DNA from: JAQVEM01 sp964616545
Lineage (GTDB): Bacteria > Actinomycetota > Humimicrobiia > Humimicrobiales > Humimicrobiaceae
Direction: 5' to 3'
Assembly: GCA_964616545.1 (NCBI GenBank)
Contig: CAZTUA010000046.1
Coordinates: 1-17,354, forward strand
Length of the DNA stretch: 17,354 nucleotides
Part shown: one piece after another, positions 1 through 8,029 of the stretch
Position numbering within the stretch: the stretch's first letter is position 1
Layout: each line of letters starts with the position of its first letter
Position numbers and translations under genes: made by a program
The notes under the pieces: model-generated
Database searches by the model: none
What the model saw: the letters and a program-made list of their open reading frames with translations, nothing else
Told to the model about the DNA's origin: nothing

Positions 1-183
1 ATTTTAGACAGTCGTTTCTATAGCGAAAAAGATTTTTGTAAAATCTTAAAAATTTATCATGAAGCTGCAAAAATTATTTACGGAGAAGGCATAAAAAAAT
101 ATAAAAGTTTTACCTCTTGTCTAAAAGATGAAAGCCTTTTCAAAAATTTCACAAGAGGTCATTTGCTGCGAGGTGTAGAATAA
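1..183 (+). CDS. C-terminal fragment of an unknown protein (cut by window edge)
   Basis: Frame 1 is open from the first base to a TAA at 181-183, giving the last 60 residues of a protein whose start lies outside the window. The fragment is rich in Lys, Phe and Tyr and ends FTRGHLLRGVE. I recognise no family and no motif. It uses CGT and CGA for two of its three arginines, whereas the genes further right mostly use AGA/AGG; with so few codons this is only a hint of different origin. It converges on the penicillin-binding protein gene, leaving 61 bases between the two stops. An open frame of this length touching the edge in AT-rich DNA is probably coding, but the function is unknown. Confidence 0.55.
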   Translation: MLDSRFYSEKDFCKILKIYHEAAKIIYGEGIKKYKSFTSCLKDESLFKNFTRGHLLRGVE

Positions 184-244
184 ATTTTATTTTTGCAAAC
201 AGGAGAGCTGTGTTTTAAAAAGTATACATGCAGCAGGGTTTTAT

Positions 245-3058
245 TTATCTTATTTCTATTATGACTGTAGAGCCGTAATTTAGATATTCACCGCCTTCAG
301 GCATCTGGTCCACGACTGACCCGTCATCAGAAGACCCTGCAAATATTTCAATTTCAAAACCCATATCTTCCAGCAGGGTTACTGCGTCTGCCTTGACCAT
401 ATCAAGAACATCAGGAACTTCAATACCCGTGCTTACTCTAATGATTATCTCCAGTGTTTTATCATAGGTAGTTCCACCAACAGGTGCCTGTGAAAAAACC
501 GTTCCCATTTCTTTTTCGCTCTCTTCTCTTATTATTGTAATATTTTCAAAACCGGCATTTTCTATTTCTAAAACAGCGTTTTCTTCTGTTTTACCTGTAA
601 CATCCGGTATAATTGATTCCGGGTTTTCACCTTTGCTTATAAATAATTTTACCTCTGTTGATTTTGTAACCATTGAATCGTGCGGAGGGCTGTGTTTTGT
701 AACTATATCTGCAGGATAAATATCGCTGAATTCATATGTTATACTTTCTATAACAAGCTCAAGCTCGTTTATAAGTTTTTCTGCTTTATTTAATTCCATT
801 CCTTCAAGGTCGGGCATCTCAAATGTCTTTAGTCCTTTACTCACATACAGCGTTATGCTCAGTTTTTCTCCCTCAAGCGATTCAGCAATGGAACCAGCTT
901 CAGGGTCCTGTTTAAAGATAATATCCTTATTATATGTATCGTCAAAGTCATATATCTCTTCAACAACAAAGTGCAGGTCTTCAAATAACTCCCTGGCGTC
1001 TTCTATATTTAATCCTACAACATCAGGCACTTCAACTTTGCTATGTATATCGCAGATGTCTTCGGGCTCTTTACCGTCGACATATATTTTCCATTCGCAG
1101 GTTTCTTCCGGGCACCATAATGTTGCAAGAAGATTTGACACTGTGCATATTTTAACATCTATGATTTCCTTATCAGGTTTTTTAAAATCTGATACCGGAA
1201 CGCCCTCAAGTGCAGAAGACATAAATTCTCTCCATATATCGGCAGGATAAGACCCTCCAACAATAGTCCTGCCGTTAATTGGCTCCATAGTCTGGCTTGA
1301 TTCCGGGTAACCCATCCATACTACAGTAACAAGTTCGGGAGTATATCCTGCAAACCATGCATCTTTAAATTCGCTGGTCGTACCTGTTTTACCGGCTGCT
1401 GGCCTACCTATGCTGGCTCCTTTGCCTGTTCCGCTTTCTAAAACTTTCTTCAGGATCTCTGTAATATAGTATGCTTCTGCATCTTCAAGAATTCTTTTTG
1501 TTGCTCCATCGTCATCCTGACCATATTCATACAATATATTTCCTTCAGGATCTTCTATTCTCAATATGGATACTGGTTGATGATAAATGCCGCCTGATGC
1601 AAGGGTAGAGAAAATTTTGCTTACATCAATAGGGGTTATACCGGTTACGAGCCCTCCCAGACCTATTGCTGGATTGCTTCCTATATCGTATATCTCCATT
1701 TCATCACATAATTCTTCTACATTTTCGGCACCTACCTGCATTGTAAGCTGTGCATAAACTACATTAACAGAATGCACAGTGGCATCCGCTACAGACATCT
1801 CCTCAGTATTAAATTTCTGACCGCCATAATTATCTACCTTCCAGTCAGATACTGCATCTACATCTATTGTAATCGGACCATTGGGATTAAATGTATTATT
1901 GGGCGAAATATGCTGTCTTACTGATTCTATTAAAACGGGAACCTTGAATACTGACCCCGGCTGTCTTTTGCCCTGGATGGCTATGTTAAATTTGGAGGTA
2001 TTGTAATCTTTTCCTCCAATAAGTGCGTATATATATCCATTGGAGGGATCGGTGCATACAAGAGAATATGATGGCCCTATATCTTCCGGGAAAACCTTCA
2101 CAAATGCCTCTTCGGCGTTATCCTGAAGGTCTTTATCAAGAGTAGTATAAATACGGAGTCCGCCTTTAAAAACATCATAATCAGTGAATTTATAGTCATA
2201 TAAGTTGCGTTTTACATAATCAACAAAATAAGGGGCAATCCTGCTTTCTCCTGTGCCTTTTTCTGCTAAAAAATTTTCACTTACTTCAACAGGTGCAGCC
2301 AGTGCATTTAGATATTCCGATGTGCTGATTAATTCCTGTTCGTACATAAGCTTTAAGACAAGGTCCCTTCTTGATTTTGCTTTTTCAATATTATTAAAAG
2401 GCGAATATATCTCTGGAGCCCTTATAAGACCTGCAAGCAATGCAGACTGTGGTAATGTGAGGTCTGCAGCATCTACCCCGAAATATATTTCGGCAGCTTT
2501 TTCCACGCCATAAGCGCTGGAACCAAAATTTATGGTATTCAGGTACATTTCAAGAATTTTATTTTTTGTGTAATGCCTTTCGAGCTGTATTGCAATTAAA
2601 GCTTCGTTTATCTTCCGGCGTAATGTTTTTTCGGGACTGAAATATATGTTTTTAATATATTGCTGGGTTATTGTGCTTGCGCCCTGGACAATCTCTCCTG
2701 CTTTTACATCTGCAATAAAAGCTCCGATAATTCTTATATAGTCTACACCCTGATGCTCAAAGAATCTTTTATCTTCAACAGCAACAATAGCGTCTTTTAT
2801 ATAATCTGACATTTTATCAAAAGAAATAATTTCCCTGTTCTCCTCTGCATGAAACTCTGTAATCAGAGAGCCGTCAATTGCATAAACCTTGGACGTCTGT
2901 GCTATGGGAGAGGGGGTCAGCTCCTCGAGTGTGGGCAGGGTATTAATGTAATAGAACAAGAATGCAAGTCCGATTACTATTATAAGCGAGATAATTATTG
3001 CTGCCGCCTTTAAAAATAATTTAAGGCAGCCACCCAATTTTTTTCGTCCGTTGCTCAT
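245..3058 (-). CDS. Class A penicillin-binding protein (glycosyltransferase + transpeptidase) with four PASTA domains
   Basis: Bifunctional peptidoglycan synthase of 937 residues. It polymerises lipid II into glycan strands and cross-links the peptides on the outer face of the membrane. Residues 1-15 are basic and cytoplasmic, and about 17-38 form one membrane anchor. The GT51 domain follows, with the catalytic glutamate at E95 in AVEDKRFFEHQGVD and the motif GASTITQQYIKN. The transpeptidase domain shows all three active-site motifs: SVFK with nucleophile S369 and K372, SVN near 432, and KTGT at 557. From about residue 674 to the end are four PASTA repeats (starts VPDV, MPDL, IPDV, VPDV), which in other proteins bind muropeptides or beta-lactams. 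PASTA-bearing class A proteins are typical of Gram-positive lineages. The start ATG has no clear Shine-Dalgarno. The gene is divergent from tyrS. Length and motifs look intact; which paralogue it is cannot be decided. Confidence 0.96.
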   Translation of the reverse strand: MSNGRKKLGGCLKLFLKAAAIIISLIIVIGLAFLFYYINTLPTLEELTPSPIAQTSKVYAIDGSLITEFHAEENREIISFDKMSDYIKDAIVAVEDKRFFEHQGVDYIRIIGAFIADVKAGEIVQGASTITQQYIKNIYFSPEKTLRRKINEALIAIQLERHYTKNKILEMYLNTINFGSSAYGVEKAAEIYFGVDAADLTLPQSALLAGLIRAPEIYSPFNNIEKAKSRRDLVLKLMYEQELISTSEYLNALAAPVEVSENFLAEKGTGESRIAPYFVDYVKRNLYDYKFTDYDVFKGGLRIYTTLDKDLQDNAEEAFVKVFPEDIGPSYSLVCTDPSNGYIYALIGGKDYNTSKFNIAIQGKRQPGSVFKVPVLIESVRQHISPNNTFNPNGPITIDVDAVSDWKVDNYGGQKFNTEEMSVADATVHSVNVVYAQLTMQVGAENVEELCDEMEIYDIGSNPAIGLGGLVTGITPIDVSKIFSTLASGGIYHQPVSILRIEDPEGNILYEYGQDDDGATKRILEDAEAYYITEILKKVLESGTGKGASIGRPAAGKTGTTSEFKDAWFAGYTPELVTVVWMGYPESSQTMEPINGRTIVGGSYPADIWREFMSSALEGVPVSDFKKPDKEIIDVKICTVSNLLATLWCPEETCEWKIYVDGKEPEDICDIHSKVEVPDVVGLNIEDARELFEDLHFVVEEIYDFDDTYNKDIIFKQDPEAGSIAESLEGEKLSITLYVSKGLKTFEMPDLEGMELNKAEKLINELELVIESITYEFSDIYPADIVTKHSPPHDSMVTKSTEVKLFISKGENPESIIPDVTGKTEENAVLEIENAGFENITIIREESEKEMGTVFSQAPVGGTTYDKTLEIIIRVSTGIEVPDVLDMVKADAVTLLEDMGFEIEIFAGSSDDGSVVDQMPEGGEYLNYGSTVIIEIR

Positions 3059-3114
3059 TGAATAATACTTTCGTGATAATTTATATTCATTTGCTTATTA
3101 TTATAACTTAAGAA

Positions 3115-3143
3115 ATTTTATATAAATTTTAGCTAAATAACAA
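3115..3143 (-). promoter_or_regulatory. Possible promoter of the penicillin-binding protein gene
   Basis: On the minus strand, TTGTTA (3138-3143) and TAAAAT (3115-3120) are separated by 17 bases, matching the sigma-70/sigma-A consensus at 4 of 6 and 5 of 6 positions. The start codon at 3058 would follow a leader of roughly 50 bases. The region is so AT-rich that a chance match is likely. Confidence 0.3.
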
Positions 3144-3148
3144 TACGA

Positions 3149-3177
3149 TTGATATAAGATACTGGAAATTATAAAAT
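3149..3177 (+). promoter_or_regulatory. Probable tyrS-hypA promoter
   Basis: TTGATA (3149-3154) and TAAAAT (3172-3177) are separated by exactly 17 bases, each one mismatch from the sigma-A consensus. Transcription would start near 3184, about 80 bases before tyrS. No T-box leader (specifier loop, TGGNACCGCG antiterminator) is present in this short space, so tyrS does not appear to be T-box controlled. Confidence 0.5.
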
Positions 3178-3266
3178 ATGACACCCCTTTAAATAGACAT
3201 GACGATAAATATTATGTTAATATTTAATCTAATTTTTAATTTTAAATTTCTTCTGGAAAGATTCGC

Positions 3267-4502
3267 ATGGAAAAAGATTTAAAAAAACATATTGAAGCAA
3301 TAGAATCAGGCGCAGAAGATATCCTGGTAAGAGAAGAACTGGAACTGAGGATAAAAAAAGCACTGGAAGAAAATAAACCTTTAAAAGTAAAACTGGGACT
3401 GGACCCGACTGCTCCGGATATCCATCTCGGTCATACAGTAGTTCTTAATAAGCTGAGGCAGTTCCAGAATCTGGGCCATAAGGCCATTTTAATAATAGGG
3501 GATTATACAGCTAGGATAGGCGACCCCTCGGGAAGGTCTGCTTTAAGACCCAAATTATCCGAGGATGTTATAGAAGAGAATGCAAAAACTTACACGGAGC
3601 AGGCATTCAAAATACTTATACCGGAAAAAACTGAAGTCGTTAAAAATTCAAACTGGCTGCATCACTTAAGATTTGATGATATTTTGAATCTGACGTCAAG
3701 ATTTACAGTTGCAAGAATGCTTGAAAGAGACGATTTTAAAAAAAGATATAAAAATAATGCACCAATAGCAATTATGGAATTTCTTTATCCGATAATGCAG
3801 GCATATGATTCCGTAGCCATAGAATCTGATGTAGAGCTGGGCGGAACAGACCAGAGATTTAATTTGCTCATGGGGAGAGAGCTTCAGAAAGAGCTTGGCC
3901 AGAAACCCCAGATTGCCATTACAATGCCAATTCTGGTGGGTACGGACGGGATTGAAAAAATGAGTAAAAGCCTTGGAAATTATATTGGAGTATATGAAAA
4001 GCCGGGAGAAATTTTTGGGAAAATCATGTCCATACCGGATAATATTATGATTGATTATTACAGACTCCTGACTACTATGGAAAATAAAGATATTAAAAAA
4101 ATTAAAAATGACATAAAAAAGGGAATTCTAAACCCTTCTATAGCAAAAAGAAATCTGGCAAAAATAATTATAGAGAAATTATATTCCAAAAAAGAATCCT
4201 TTAAAGCAGAAGAAAAATTTGATTTGATTTTTAAGAAAAGAGAGGCACCGGAAGAAATTGAAAAATACTTTATAGATACACAAAAATTTAAAAACAGGAA
4301 ATTAAGTATAGTTAATCTATTAAACGATTCCGGCCTGGCAGATTCAAACAGCGAAGCCAGAAGGCTTGTAATCCAGGGCGGAATAAAAATTAATGATAAT
4401 AAGATAGATGACCCGAATAAAGAATTTGACATTAAAGACCTTGATAATAGCATATTAAAAAGAGGTAAAAGGCATTTTAGAAGAATAATATTAAAAAAAT
4501 AA
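3267..4502 (+). CDS. tyrS: Tyrosyl-tRNA synthetase (TyrZ-like type)
   Basis: Charges tRNA-Tyr with tyrosine in the cytoplasm, a class I aminoacyl-tRNA synthetase of 411 residues. The signature HLGH sits at 53-56 after the typical stretch LGLDPTAPDI. The second signature, KMSKS, is at 231-235. The tyrosine-binding region YPIMQAYDS and the ELGGTDQRFN motif are present. A C-terminal S4-like RNA-binding domain covers about 345-408. The wording around HLGH and the length resemble the TyrZ branch rather than the shorter TyrS of E. coli type. The ATG at 3267 follows a modest TGGAAAG ribosome-binding site. hypA begins one base after the stop, so both are probably one transcript. Confidence 0.97.
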   Translation: MEKDLKKHIEAIESGAEDILVREELELRIKKALEENKPLKVKLGLDPTAPDIHLGHTVVLNKLRQFQNLGHKAILIIGDYTARIGDPSGRSALRPKLSEDVIEENAKTYTEQAFKILIPEKTEVVKNSNWLHHLRFDDILNLTSRFTVARMLERDDFKKRYKNNAPIAIMEFLYPIMQAYDSVAIESDVELGGTDQRFNLLMGRELQKELGQKPQIAITMPILVGTDGIEKMSKSLGNYIGVYEKPGEIFGKIMSIPDNIMIDYYRLLTTMENKDIKKIKNDIKKGILNPSIAKRNLAKIIIEKLYSKKESFKAEEKFDLIFKKREAPEEIEKYFIDTQKFKNRKLSIVNLLNDSGLADSNSEARRLVIQGGIKINDNKIDDPNKEFDIKDLDNSILKRGKRHFRRIILKK

Positions 4503-4503
4503 C

Positions 4504-4845
4504 ATGCATGAGTATTCCATAACCTGTTCTATCATTGAAATATTAAATGAACAAATAAAGAAACATAATATAAAAAAAATAAAAAAAATAAGCTTTGAAC
4601 TGGGTCCTTTTGCCCACATAGAACCGCAATCAATAGAGTTTTATTATGATTATCTTGCCAGAGATAACCATGTTTTGCATAAAGCCATTCTTGATTTTAA
4701 AAGAAAAAAAATAGAAATTAAATGCATGGACTGCGAAAAAACCTTCCTATCAGAAAAAATACTACATGAGTGCAAATATTGCTCTGGAAGCAGGGTGAAA
4801 ATACTGGAATGCGATGATATCAAAATTATTTCAATAGAAACATGA
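4504..4845 (+). CDS. hypA: HypA/HybF hydrogenase nickel-insertion protein
   Basis: Small metallochaperone of 113 residues that helps deliver nickel to [NiFe]-hydrogenase (and in some bacteria urease). The N-terminal MHEYSI carries the Met-His-Glu nickel site. A structural zinc site is formed by two CxxC pairs, C74/C77 and C90/C93. The usual HypA length is about 113-120, so it is complete. It begins one base after the tyrS stop without its own strong ribosome-binding site, suggesting translational coupling. Its usual partner hypB and any hydrogenase genes are absent from the window, so it is either an isolated hyp gene or its partners lie elsewhere in the genome. The pairing with tyrS has no obvious functional meaning. 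Confidence 0.93.
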   Translation: MHEYSITCSIIEILNEQIKKHNIKKIKKISFELGPFAHIEPQSIEFYYDYLARDNHVLHKAILDFKRKKIEIKCMDCEKTFLSEKILHECKYCSGSRVKILECDDIKIISIET

Positions 4846-4895
4846 TTGGAGTATTATTTTACAAATTTCTGCAGCATAAGGCAGAGTAATTTGTG

Positions 4896-4924
4896 TTGAC
4901 TTAAACTTCTGCTATAGTTAAAAT
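4896..4924 (+). promoter_or_regulatory. Candidate promoter for the rny leader / small RNA
   Basis: TTGACT (4896-4901) and TAAAAT (4919-4924) have 17-base spacing, and each is one mismatch from the sigma-A consensus. It is the best promoter-like match I found in the 484-base gap, and predicts a start near 4931. Confidence 0.45.
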
Positions 4925-5111
4925 AAAAACAATTAATTTAAATATTAAAAATACCTGATTTATAAGTTAGTTTGCACGGATTAATAATATTCTATGACAA
5001 ATTATTAGCGATGAAAATAAAGCTATTATGAAAAAGCAGCAGTAAAATTTAGAAATAATTTTTTTTTAGGTTATTTTAGTTGCTAATGAAATTTAATAAA
5101 AAATGAATAAG

Positions 5112-5138
5112 AGACCGGCATAAAAAACCGGCCGGTTT
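5112..5138. other. GC-rich hairpin / palindrome in AT-rich gap
   Basis: ACCGGC (5114-5119) pairs with GCCGGT (5131-5136) across an 11-base loop, extendable to eight pairs with one G-U. The 3' arm is itself inside a perfect 14-base palindrome AAACCGGCCGGTTT (5125-5138). It stands out sharply from the surrounding nearly pure A/T sequence. No T-run follows on the plus strand, so it is not a plain forward terminator. It could be an RNA structural element or a protein-binding palindrome. Confidence 0.4.
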
Positions 5139-5281
5139 GATTAAAAAAAATTATAATATATTTAAAAGAAAATAGTTTTTTGTATTAGAAAAATAAAATA
5201 TAAAAAATATCAGATAGAATAAGATTATTAATAAGTGCGAATTTAATAAGGTTTTAATTCGAGAAATGCGGATTAATTTAT

Positions 5282-5311
5282 AAGTCGGGTTATTAACTCG
5301 ACTTTTTTTTT
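5282..5311 (+). terminator. Intrinsic terminator directly before the rny ribosome-binding site
   Basis: AAGTCGGGTT (5282-5291) pairs along all ten bases, with one G-U, with AACTCGACTT (5295-5304) across a three-base loop. It is followed by an unbroken T-run to 5311. The rny Shine-Dalgarno GGAAGGAAGG begins at 5312, the very next base. This is the layout of a transcriptional attenuator, or the end of an upstream small RNA with read-through into rny. Confidence 0.8.
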
Positions 5312-5329
5312 GGAAGGAAGGTTTGCGAA

Positions 5330-6871
5330 ATGGAATTGTTAATAAGAATAATTATGGTAGCAGTTGCTGTAATACTGGGATTTCTGTTTGGTTTTTTCTT
5401 TAGAAAATATATTATTGATTCCAAACTAAGTTCTGCCGAGCAAAAAGTAAACTTGCTGCTAAATAATGCAAAAAAAGAGGCTGCAACTTTAAAAAAAGAA
5501 CTACTTCTTGAAGGTAAAGAAGAGGTACAGAATTTAAGATTACACGCAGAAGAAGAAATCAAAAAACAAAAATTTGAACTCAAAAAAAGAGAGGACAGGT
5601 TGATAGGCAGAGAGGATTCAATCGAGAAAAAAGCTCATTATCTGGAAAAGAAGGAATATGACGTTAATAAGAAGAAAGAAGAGATGGAAAGTAAAAACAG
5701 GGAATTGAGCGAAATATTAAATAAGGAAATATTAAGACTTGAGGCTATTGCTGAGCTGACAAAAGATGAAGCAAAGGCAATATTGATGAAAAAAATACAG
5801 GATGAAGCAAAATACGAGTCAGCAAAAGAATTAAGAAATATTGAAGCAAAGTTAAAAGAAGAAGCAGATACTATAGCAAAAAAAATAATATCCCAGTCCA
5901 TACAGAGATGTGCGCTTGACCATGTAAGTGAAACAACAGTATCGGTAGTAAACCTGCCAAATGATGAAATGAAGGGCAGGATAATAGGAAGAGAAGGCAG
6001 AAATATAAGGGTTTTCGAGAATCTAACCGGGATAAATATAATTGTTGACGATACGCCTGAGGCCGTTATACTGTCATCTTTCGATCCCGTTCGCAGGGAA
6101 ATAGCAAGGGTAACACTGGAAAATTTAATAATGGATGGAAGAATTCATCCTGCAAGAATTGAAGAGATGTATGAGAAGGCAAGCAAGATAGTTAATAACG
6201 AGATAAAAGCAGAAGGAGAGCAGGCTGTTTTTGATGCTGGAATATCTGAATTGAATCCAGGTATAGTAAAAGTACTGGGAAGATTAAAATATAGAACAAG
6301 TTACGGGCAGAATGTTCTTCTTCATTCAAAAGAGGTATCTTATATTGCTGGAATAATTGCATCGGAACTCGGGATGAATGTCAAAATGGCAAAAAGGGCA
6401 GGGCTACTTCATGATATTGGTAAAGCTCTAACTCATGATATTGAAGGTTCACATGCAATAATAGGGGCGGAACTGGCTAAAAGACTAAATGAAGATGAGG
6501 AAATATGCCATGCGATTAAAGCTCATCATAATGAAGTAGAGGCAAACACGGTACTTGATGTAATCATACAGGCATCTGATCAGATATCAGGAGGAAGACC
6601 TGGCGCAAGAAGAGAAACTCTTGAGAGTTATGTAAAAAGGCTTGAAACTCTTGAAAAAATTGCAACAGAGTTCAAAGGTATAGAAAAAGCCTATGCAATA
6701 CAGGCCGGCAGAGAAATAAGAGTAATGGTAAAACCTGAAGAAATTGACGAAGAGATGTCGGTTGTTATTGCAAAGGATATAGCCAGAGAGATAGAAAAAG
6801 AAATGGAGTATCCAGGGCAGATAAAAGTAACAGTGATAAGAGAAAGCAGAGCAATAGAATATGCAAAATAG
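5330..6871 (+). CDS. rny: Ribonuclease Y
   Basis: Membrane-anchored endoribonuclease of 513 residues that starts mRNA decay in many Gram-positive bacteria. Residues 1-25 form a membrane segment. A long charged coiled coil runs from about 30 to 190. The KH RNA-binding domain contains GRIIGREGRN near 216-225. The HD phosphohydrolase domain carries the metal-binding His-Asp in LLHDIGKALTHD near 358-369 and AHHNE further on. Length and domain order match the family. The ATG at 5330 lies eight bases after a strong GGAAGGAAGG site. The next gene starts inside the last codons of rny, so it is cotranscribed and probably translationally coupled. The leader contains an intrinsic terminator, suggesting control by read-through. 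recA, a frequent upstream neighbour, is absent. Confidence 0.97.
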   Translation: MELLIRIIMVAVAVILGFLFGFFFRKYIIDSKLSSAEQKVNLLLNNAKKEAATLKKELLLEGKEEVQNLRLHAEEEIKKQKFELKKREDRLIGREDSIEKKAHYLEKKEYDVNKKKEEMESKNRELSEILNKEILRLEAIAELTKDEAKAILMKKIQDEAKYESAKELRNIEAKLKEEADTIAKKIISQSIQRCALDHVSETTVSVVNLPNDEMKGRIIGREGRNIRVFENLTGINIIVDDTPEAVILSSFDPVRREIARVTLENLIMDGRIHPARIEEMYEKASKIVNNEIKAEGEQAVFDAGISELNPGIVKVLGRLKYRTSYGQNVLLHSKEVSYIAGIIASELGMNVKMAKRAGLLHDIGKALTHDIEGSHAIIGAELAKRLNEDEEICHAIKAHHNEVEANTVLDVIIQASDQISGGRPGARRETLESYVKRLETLEKIATEFKGIEKAYAIQAGREIRVMVKPEEIDEEMSVVIAKDIAREIEKEMEYPGQIKVTVIRESRAIEYAK

Positions 6872-8006
6872 TTCTGATTTGAAAAAATTCCTTTCTGATC
6901 TTAATATAAATGATTCATTAAATATTGAAGAAGATCTTGGAGATGGATATGTAAGGCTAAAAATATCAGAAGCCGAAAGAAGACAGGCTCTTCAGGATAT
7001 TGGCTGCGTTGAAGATATAATAGTGGAATTATTGAGAAACAGCAGGGACGCAGGCAGTAAGAATATATTTATAGGAACAAAAAAAATAGAAGACAAAAGA
7101 AGAAAAATATATTTTATAGATGATGGCTCCGGTATCCCTCCAAAACTTCAAAACCTTATTTTCCAATCCCGTGTGACATCAAAACTGGTAAACGGGATAA
7201 AAGACCCCTATGGGTTTCACGGCAGAGGAATGGCTCTATTTTCAATAAAGTTAAATGTGGATGAGATTAAAATAGTATTTTCAGACAGGTTAAGAGGCGC
7301 ATCTTTTTATCTGGATATAGATCTTTTTAAAATACCGGAGAAAAAGGACCAGTCCATCATGCCGCAGATAATTAAGATGGATGGAGATTTAAGCATAATT
7401 GGAGGGGTGAATAACATAATAAAAACTATAATAGAATTTCAGCTTCAGAATAGTAATATAAATTTTTATTACGGGACACCCACTCAGATACTTTCCACAA
7501 TGAGGGTAATTATAAAAAATAGTGGCAGGAGATACCCGAAATTTGAATCCTGGGATGAATTGTCCGGCTATATCCGGGATAATGATATAAAAGTAACAGA
7601 AATTCCTGTGCTCACGGATAATTATAATCTTATGGAAGCGATCTCTAAAAATATATTCAATATGGATATATCCCAGAGAGGCATACAGCGTATTATATAC
7701 AACGAAATCAAGGAACTGAGCCCTTTGAAAATTTCAGCGGAAGATATTTCAGAGGAAAAGCCTTATATCCGGCATGATAGCGGCAGTAACAGTGAAAATA
7801 AACAGAATAAAAAATTAAAACTTTATGATGAATCAAAATTAGCGAGCAGGTTTAAAGATGAAGAAATAAGATGTATAATTGATACCGTAGAAAATAAAAT
7901 CAAAGAATTAGGCAGTAAATATTTTATTACTACCGGTAAAAATATAGAATATAAGAAGTCAAATAATATTATAAAATTATTAATTGAACTGAAGCAAAAA
8001 GAATAA
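6861..8006 (+). CDS. MutL-like GHKL ATPase of unknown function, coupled to rny
   Basis: A 381-residue protein with a GHKL (gyrase/Hsp90/histidine kinase/MutL) ATP-binding fold near the N-terminus. The N-box is ELLRNSRDAG (E56, N60, D63), the G1 box is DDGSGIP (87-93), and the G2 lid is GFHGRGMALFS (118-128). The VTSK before the lid and the lid itself resemble the TSK...GFRGEAL segment of MutL, so MutL is the closest relative I can see; catalytic E56 is kept. The remaining ~220 residues match neither the MutL C-terminal dimerisation/endonuclease domain nor a histidine-kinase domain. Around 307-325 there is a Ser/Asn/Lys-rich linker. There is no signal peptide or membrane segment. The start overlaps rny by 11 bases and spoVS follows 23 bases later, implying a shared transcript and perhaps a role in RNA turnover or cell development. 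The function is unknown. Confidence 0.85.
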   Translation: MQNSSDLKKFLSDLNINDSLNIEEDLGDGYVRLKISEAERRQALQDIGCVEDIIVELLRNSRDAGSKNIFIGTKKIEDKRRKIYFIDDGSGIPPKLQNLIFQSRVTSKLVNGIKDPYGFHGRGMALFSIKLNVDEIKIVFSDRLRGASFYLDIDLFKIPEKKDQSIMPQIIKMDGDLSIIGGVNNIIKTIIEFQLQNSNINFYYGTPTQILSTMRVIIKNSGRRYPKFESWDELSGYIRDNDIKVTEIPVLTDNYNLMEAISKNIFNMDISQRGIQRIIYNEIKELSPLKISAEDISEEKPYIRHDSGSNSENKQNKKLKLYDESKLASRFKDEEIRCIIDTVENKIKELGSKYFITTGKNIEYKKSNNIIKLLIELKQKE

Positions 8007-8029
8007 AAATTCAATAGTAAATAAATAAT

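Larger units (their letters stand above)
4846..5329 (+). other. 484-base gene-free region: leader of rny or small RNA locus
   Basis: No credible open reading frame is present; only mini-ORFs of about six codons or fewer occur. An imperfect hairpin (ACAAATT/AATTTGT around CTGC/GCAG) lies at 4861-4894 just after hypA, without a U-tract. A candidate promoter follows at 4896-4924, a GC-rich hairpin stands at 5112-5138, and a perfect intrinsic terminator lies at 5282-5311. A transcript from about 4931 to 5311 would be near 380 nt. I do not recognise RNase P RNA, tmRNA, 6S RNA or any riboswitch core in it. It may be an attenuated rny leader, a stand-alone small RNA, or both. Confidence 0.35.

Noticed and set aside
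195..222. Hairpin AAACAG/CTGTGTTT between the first gene and the penicillin-binding protein gene
   Set aside because: The stem needs a bulge and only four T bases follow, so it is not convincing as a terminator for either convergent gene.
855..1250. Plus-strand open frames inside the penicillin-binding protein gene
   Set aside because: They lie antisense to a gene with clear catalytic motifs, show no protein-like conservation and have no ribosome-binding site.
3184..3266. T-box riboswitch before tyrS
   Set aside because: The leader is far too short and has no specifier loop or conserved TGG-containing antiterminator sequence.
4861..4894. Inverted repeat after hypA as a terminator
   Set aside because: The stem is interrupted by an uneven internal loop and lacks a U-tract on either strand. 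It is mentioned only within the gap description.
5152..5157. Perfect TATAAT as an rny promoter
   Set aside because: No -35-like hexamer stands at 16-18 bases upstream, and such sequences are frequent in this A/T-rich gap.
5638..5901. Minus-strand Ser/Phe-rich frame inside rny
   Set aside because: It is the complement of the Lys/Glu-rich coiled coil, which always yields such frames.
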